64,000 nucleotides of DNA. Origin: Erysipelotrichaceae bacterium (GTDB taxonomy: Bacteria; Bacillota_I; Bacilli_A; Erysipelotrichales; Erysipelotrichaceae). The stretch lies in contig JAFTCJ010000024.1 of the NCBI GenBank assembly GCA_017454765.1, positions 1-64,000 on the forward strand, in the 5' to 3' direction. Under the pieces are notes generated by a model. That model was not told where the DNA came from, did no database searches, and saw nothing but the letters and a program-made list of their open reading frames with translations. A program made the translations under genes and the position numbers. The stretch's first letter is position 1. Each line of letters begins with the position of its first letter. Shown here piece by piece: positions 62,691 to 64,000 of this stretch.

Positions 62691-63188
62691 ATGAAATACT
62701 ATCTGAAAGAAAACTTCCGTCTCCTCCATGCGGATGGTCAGTTATATAACGAAGCTGGAGAGGAAGTTTATACCTATAAGAACAAGAACGTGTTCTTCCC
62801 GAGGATCGATCTGTGCAAATACGGCATCAATATCGGTCATATCAAAGAACAGTTCAGATGGTTCCTGGATCATTTCGATATCGTTTACGGTGCTGAAACA
62901 GTAGGCACACTCGAAGAAAAGCTGCGTTTCCTGGGAAGCGAGATGTGGATCCATGAGCTCGGCTGGAGGATCGAGGGAGATATCTTCTCCATGAACTACG
63001 ATGTCTATAATGAAAACGATGAAGTGATCGCTGTCGTCGATCAGGAAATATTCAGGATGACACAGCGTTTCTACATCGATATCTATGATGAAGACAATGA
63101 AGAACTGATCGTCCTGCTGGTCCTGGCAGTCAATCAGTTCGACAAGAACAAGAAAGCAGCAGCAGCTGCTGCAGCAAGCGCACATTAA
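62691..63188 (+). CDS. LURP-one-related (tubby/scramblase-like) protein
   Basis: 165 residues. A beta-barrel LOR pattern: LLHADGQLYNEAGEEVYTYK, LGWRIEGDIFSMNYDVYNEN and VIAVVDQEIFRMTQRFYIDI followed by LVLLVLAVNQ. Bacterial LURP-one proteins have no firm function; the fold is related to phospholipid scramblases and tubby domains. It ends in an alanine run (KKAAAAAAASAH) coded by mixed GCA/GCT codons. AGGAGGAG lies before the ATG. Second gene of the operon. Confidence 0.85.
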   Translation: MKYYLKENFRLLHADGQLYNEAGEEVYTYKNKNVFFPRIDLCKYGINIGHIKEQFRWFLDHFDIVYGAETVGTLEEKLRFLGSEMWIHELGWRIEGDIFSMNYDVYNENDEVIAVVDQEIFRMTQRFYIDIYDEDNEELIVLLVLAVNQFDKNKKAAAAAAASAH

Positions 63189-63203
63189 ATAAAGGAGAGA
63201 TTT

Positions 63204-63773
63204 ATGCAGACAAAGATGATTCCCGGAACGAATATTGAATACGGCAGCAATGAAGATGCGTTTTCGGTCTTACGGCCGATGATCGAGATCACAGGCGGTT
63301 TCTCATTAAGCCAGATCTGCCGGATCACTGATCTACAGACTTCCACGATACAGAACTGGGTCAAAAGAGGCTATGTGCCAAGACCCGAACACAAGAAGTA
63401 TTATGAAAGACATCTGTCGAGGATCCTTCTGATTTCGGCGCTGAGAGAATGCATGAACATCGAAGACATCGGTGAACTGATGCGTCTGATCAACGGTGAT
63501 ACGGATGATGAATCCGATGATATCATCTCGGAAACAGCCCTCTATGATAATTTCTGCAAGGCTGTCAAAGGCCTTGAGGAATTCTCCCTGGACCATGAGA
63601 CGATCGATGAGACGATCAATGCGATCCTGGAAAAAGAGGAAGAAAGCGTCAGGGAAAGACTCAGTATGGCTTTAAAGGTCATGGTCTATGCCTATATTTC
63701 GGGAATCTGTCTGCAGCAGATCAATGACAATCTGCACAGACTGAGAGGTGAAGATAATGAAAAAACAGTTTAA
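63204..63773 (+). CDS. DUF1836-family putative regulator
   Basis: 189 residues. SLSQICRITDLQTSTIQNWV then KRGYVPRPEHKKYYERHLSR is the MerR-like winged-helix region of DUF1836, followed by MRLINGDTDDESDDIISETA, also diagnostic. Likely a DNA-binding protein, although the family has no proven targets. GGAGAG is 7 nt before the ATG and the gap to the upstream gene is 15 nt. It overlaps the next start by 17 nt. Confidence 0.88.
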   Translation: MQTKMIPGTNIEYGSNEDAFSVLRPMIEITGGFSLSQICRITDLQTSTIQNWVKRGYVPRPEHKKYYERHLSRILLISALRECMNIEDIGELMRLINGDTDDESDDIISETALYDNFCKAVKGLEEFSLDHETIDETINAILEKEEESVRERLSMALKVMVYAYISGICLQQINDNLHRLRGEDNEKTV

Positions 63774-64000
63774 GTTCGGGCTGCTGCTGATGATCATCAG
63801 CATGGCGGTCCTGGTATTCCTGTGCCAGTATTTGCTGTTCATCCCGCTGAATTTCCATTCCGCGGCCTTCCTGTTTGAACTGCTGGTCCTGGCCGGGATC
63901 ATATATCTGTTTCTGGCATTCAAGAAGATGACAGACAGAAAGAAGGGCCATAACGGGATCCTGATCTATTTCCCGCTGACTGTACTGGCTGCCTTCCTGA
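63757..64000 (+). CDS. membrane protein, N-terminal part only
   Basis: 81 codons are visible from ATG 63757, open to the window edge. MKKQFKFGLLLMIISMAVLV, then AAFLFELLVLAGIIYLFLAF, then GILIYFPLTVLAAFL: at least three hydrophobic segments. AGAGGTG stands 6 nt upstream inside the DUF1836 gene, whose end it overlaps by 17 nt. Fourth gene of the operon; family not recognised. Confidence 0.75.
   Translation, partial: MKKQFKFGLLLMIISMAVLVFLCQYLLFIPLNFHSAAFLFELLVLAGIIYLFLAFKKMTDRKKGHNGILIYFPLTVLAAFL

Noticed and set aside
63158-63180. GCA/GCT alanine run at the end of the LURP-one-like gene as a CAG-type microsatellite or hairpin
   Set aside because: The codons are mixed and the tract is short; GCAGCAGCTGCTGC is palindromic but there is no sign of expansion or of a terminator T tract.
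1-64000. CRISPR arrays, prophage, rRNA or tRNA genes
   Set aside because: None was seen: no repeat-spacer pattern, no phage structural or integrase genes, and no cloverleaf or conserved rRNA segments in the intergenic gaps.

Overview
The window reads as the chromosome of a low-to-mid G+C Bacillota (Firmicute). The gene content and small-scale order point most to the Erysipelotrichia, the class closest to the Mollicutes. Phylum is well supported by rapZ-yvcK-whiA, ezrA-cysteine desulfurase-thiI, cmk-der, rpsL-rpsG-fusA-tuf, PepV/PepC peptidases and an FMN riboswitch on ribU. The class is inferred. TGA acts as stop, so this is not a Mollicute code. There are no sporulation genes, rRNAs, tRNAs, CRISPR arrays or prophage. 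The only mobile DNA is the 3' end of an IS3-family element at the left edge.

Layout. 1-3970: IS3 remnant, a sugar nucleotidyltransferase divergent from glpK and a flavodoxin-like oxidoreductase, then a convergent sirtuin. 4011-4720: FMN riboswitch and ribU. 4774-8228: an acidic tail-anchored protein of unknown role, cmk and der. 8227-11534 (minus): mannose-family PTS IIC-IID-(stem-loop)-IIB-nagA, with no IIA in sight. 11769-14774 (minus): class A penicillin-binding protein. 14825-18683: Xaa-Pro aminopeptidase, exonuclease III and PepV-like dipeptidase, overlapping end to end. 18721-26837: HAD phosphatase, type I pullulanase, glgC, glgD, glgA and glgB, a complete glycogen cluster. 26950-31281: PPC-domain protein, two G3E/CobW GTPases, uppP and a CcdA-thioredoxin fusion. 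31294-36452 (minus): GDPD, tuf, fusA, rpsG, rpsL. 36760-40316: NAD salvage pncB-nadE-nadD plus a DUF2804 protein. 40348-44300: pepC (minus), uvrB and a YczE-type membrane protein. 44362-47853: rapZ, yvcK, whiA and an SDR. 47850-50757: rlmA-like methyltransferase (minus), gmk, a PHP phosphatase (minus) and rpsD (minus). 50981-56211: ezrA, cysteine desulfurase, thiI and a second Xaa-Pro peptidase. 56240-62396: a GH2 glycosidase (minus), a small membrane protein, an NlpC/P60-type protein, a galacturonokinase-like GHMP kinase with nucleotidyltransferase and LMW phosphatase, and a zinc-ribbon membrane protein (minus). 62446-64000: a strong promoter driving a 52-residue membrane peptide, a LURP-one-like protein, a DUF1836 regulator and a membrane protein that runs off the edge.

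The most striking pattern lies between the genes. About 14 first-in-transcript genes have a TATAAT-like -10 box ending only 6-11 nt before the start codon and no Shine-Dalgarno, so they look leaderless. Genes inside operons and a second set of first genes (ribosomal, PTS, glpK, glgC, riboswitch-controlled) carry normal leaders and Shine-Dalgarno sites. Several divergent intergenic regions are very short and pack two such promoters head to head.
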